Virus record (IMG/VR): IMGVR_UViG_3300045733_000307
Span: 1 to 37,946 of that record
Length of the DNA stretch: 37,946 bases
Source of the DNA: a virus
Reading direction: 5' to 3' (one strand)
The notes beneath the pieces were generated by a model. That model saw only the letters and a program-made list of their open reading frames with translations. It made no database searches and had not been told where the DNA came from. How positions within the stretch are numbered: the stretch's first letter is position 1; each line of letters begins with the position of its first letter. Positions 37,692 to 37,946 of the stretch are shown here, piece by piece. Position numbers and translations under genes: made by a program.

Positions 37692-37946
37692 CTATGAGTT
37701 TGCTTCGTTGTAGATGATCAGCGCGGCGTCTGTAATTTCTTCTTCGGTCATCTTCTCGCCCTGCACGCCATCCTGAACCTTGTGGATCAGGTCGGTGATC
37801 TCTGCCAGGGTCAATCCGGTTAATTCGTCAGGGCTAATGCCCAACGCTTCGAAGCTGGTTTTGCTAATTGTGTTCATTTCATCTCTCACAAGTCTTTCAA
37901 TGGTTCCGGCTGTGTCGCCGGTGGTTTCAAGATACGCGGCCACTTT
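37692..37946 (-). CDS. Hypothetical acidic helical protein, runs to the window edge
   Basis: Reading from the right edge: KVAAYLETTGDTAGTIERLV, then MNTISKTSFEALGISPDELT and an acidic C-terminus (EKMTEEEITDAALII). Internal ATG at 37877 has only a weak site, and a GTG at 37943 is possible. If the genome is circular, the frame continues to the ATG at 21. The segment 'FEALGISPDELTGLTLAEITDLIHKV' is split here into helices about 62-36 residues from the end. No family recognised. Confidence 0.6.
   Translation of the reverse strand, partial: KVAAYLETTGDTAGTIERLVRDEMNTISKTSFEALGISPDELTGLTLAEITDLIHKVQDGVQGEKMTEEEITDAALIIYNEANS

Overview
The window reads as an essentially complete tailed bacteriophage genome (Caudoviricetes). 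It has a Mu-type head module joined to a siphovirus-type tail module, then early/replication genes on the opposite strand. Genes are packed with ATGA/TAATG overlaps and AGGAGG-like ribosome sites, and promoters are sigma-70-like (TTGACA/TATAAT), so the host is a bacterium. A GH25 (muramidase-type) endolysin is present. No integrase, MuA/MuB transposase or CI-like repressor is recognisable, so I cannot assign a lysogenic lifestyle, and the host cannot be named from the sequence alone. An ORF reads in frame from the right end into the left end, which suggests a circular (circularly permuted or end-joined) genome.

Layout. (1) 1-548: a small minus-strand unit (55-387, continuing across the ends to 37692) and back-to-back promoters. 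(2) 549-23913, plus strand, late genes: holin-like membrane protein, TM/coiled-coil protein, ParB-methyltransferase fusion, HNH nuclease, small and large terminase, DUF935-type portal, Mu gpF-like protein, several tiny ORFs, a promoter-leader-terminator element (7795-7976), prohead protease with nested scaffold, decoration protein, major capsid protein, connectors, two paralogous tail-tube proteins, tape measure, a distal tail protein carrying a seven-bladed beta-propeller, Gp37-like baseplate protein, two beta-helix spikes, a lectin-like protein, GH25 endolysin and a small membrane protein. (3) 23914-24149: a bidirectional terminator and structured non-coding DNA. (4) 24150-36436, minus strand, early genes: small accessory proteins, VRR-NUC and HNH nucleases, DnaB-like ATPase, DnaD-like initiator with iterons inside its gene, HTH protein, primase, a conserved recombination-like protein and a protein with 33-bp tandem repeats. 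(5) 36437-37617: a divergent promoter region built on an 18-bp inverted repeat and a plus-strand operon with two ribbon-helix-helix proteins. (6) A minus-strand terminator at 37648-37676.

The most unusual feature is a set of structured leaders, each downstream of its own near-consensus promoter. The HNH endonuclease leader (26753-26899) and the primase-operon leader (32219-32342) both contain two long pairings that cross each other and so should be mutually exclusive. One pairing would hide the ribosome site or form a terminator. A third leader before the head genes (7829-7976) ends in a near-perfect intrinsic terminator, like a lambda-style antitermination checkpoint. Together they suggest that RNA-structure switches control expression at several points. 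This is inferred from base pairing read by eye, not from folding calculations. Other notable items are candidate iterons inside the DnaD-like gene, two perfect odd-length palindromes inside the methyltransferase gene, and a beta-propeller inserted in a distal tail protein.
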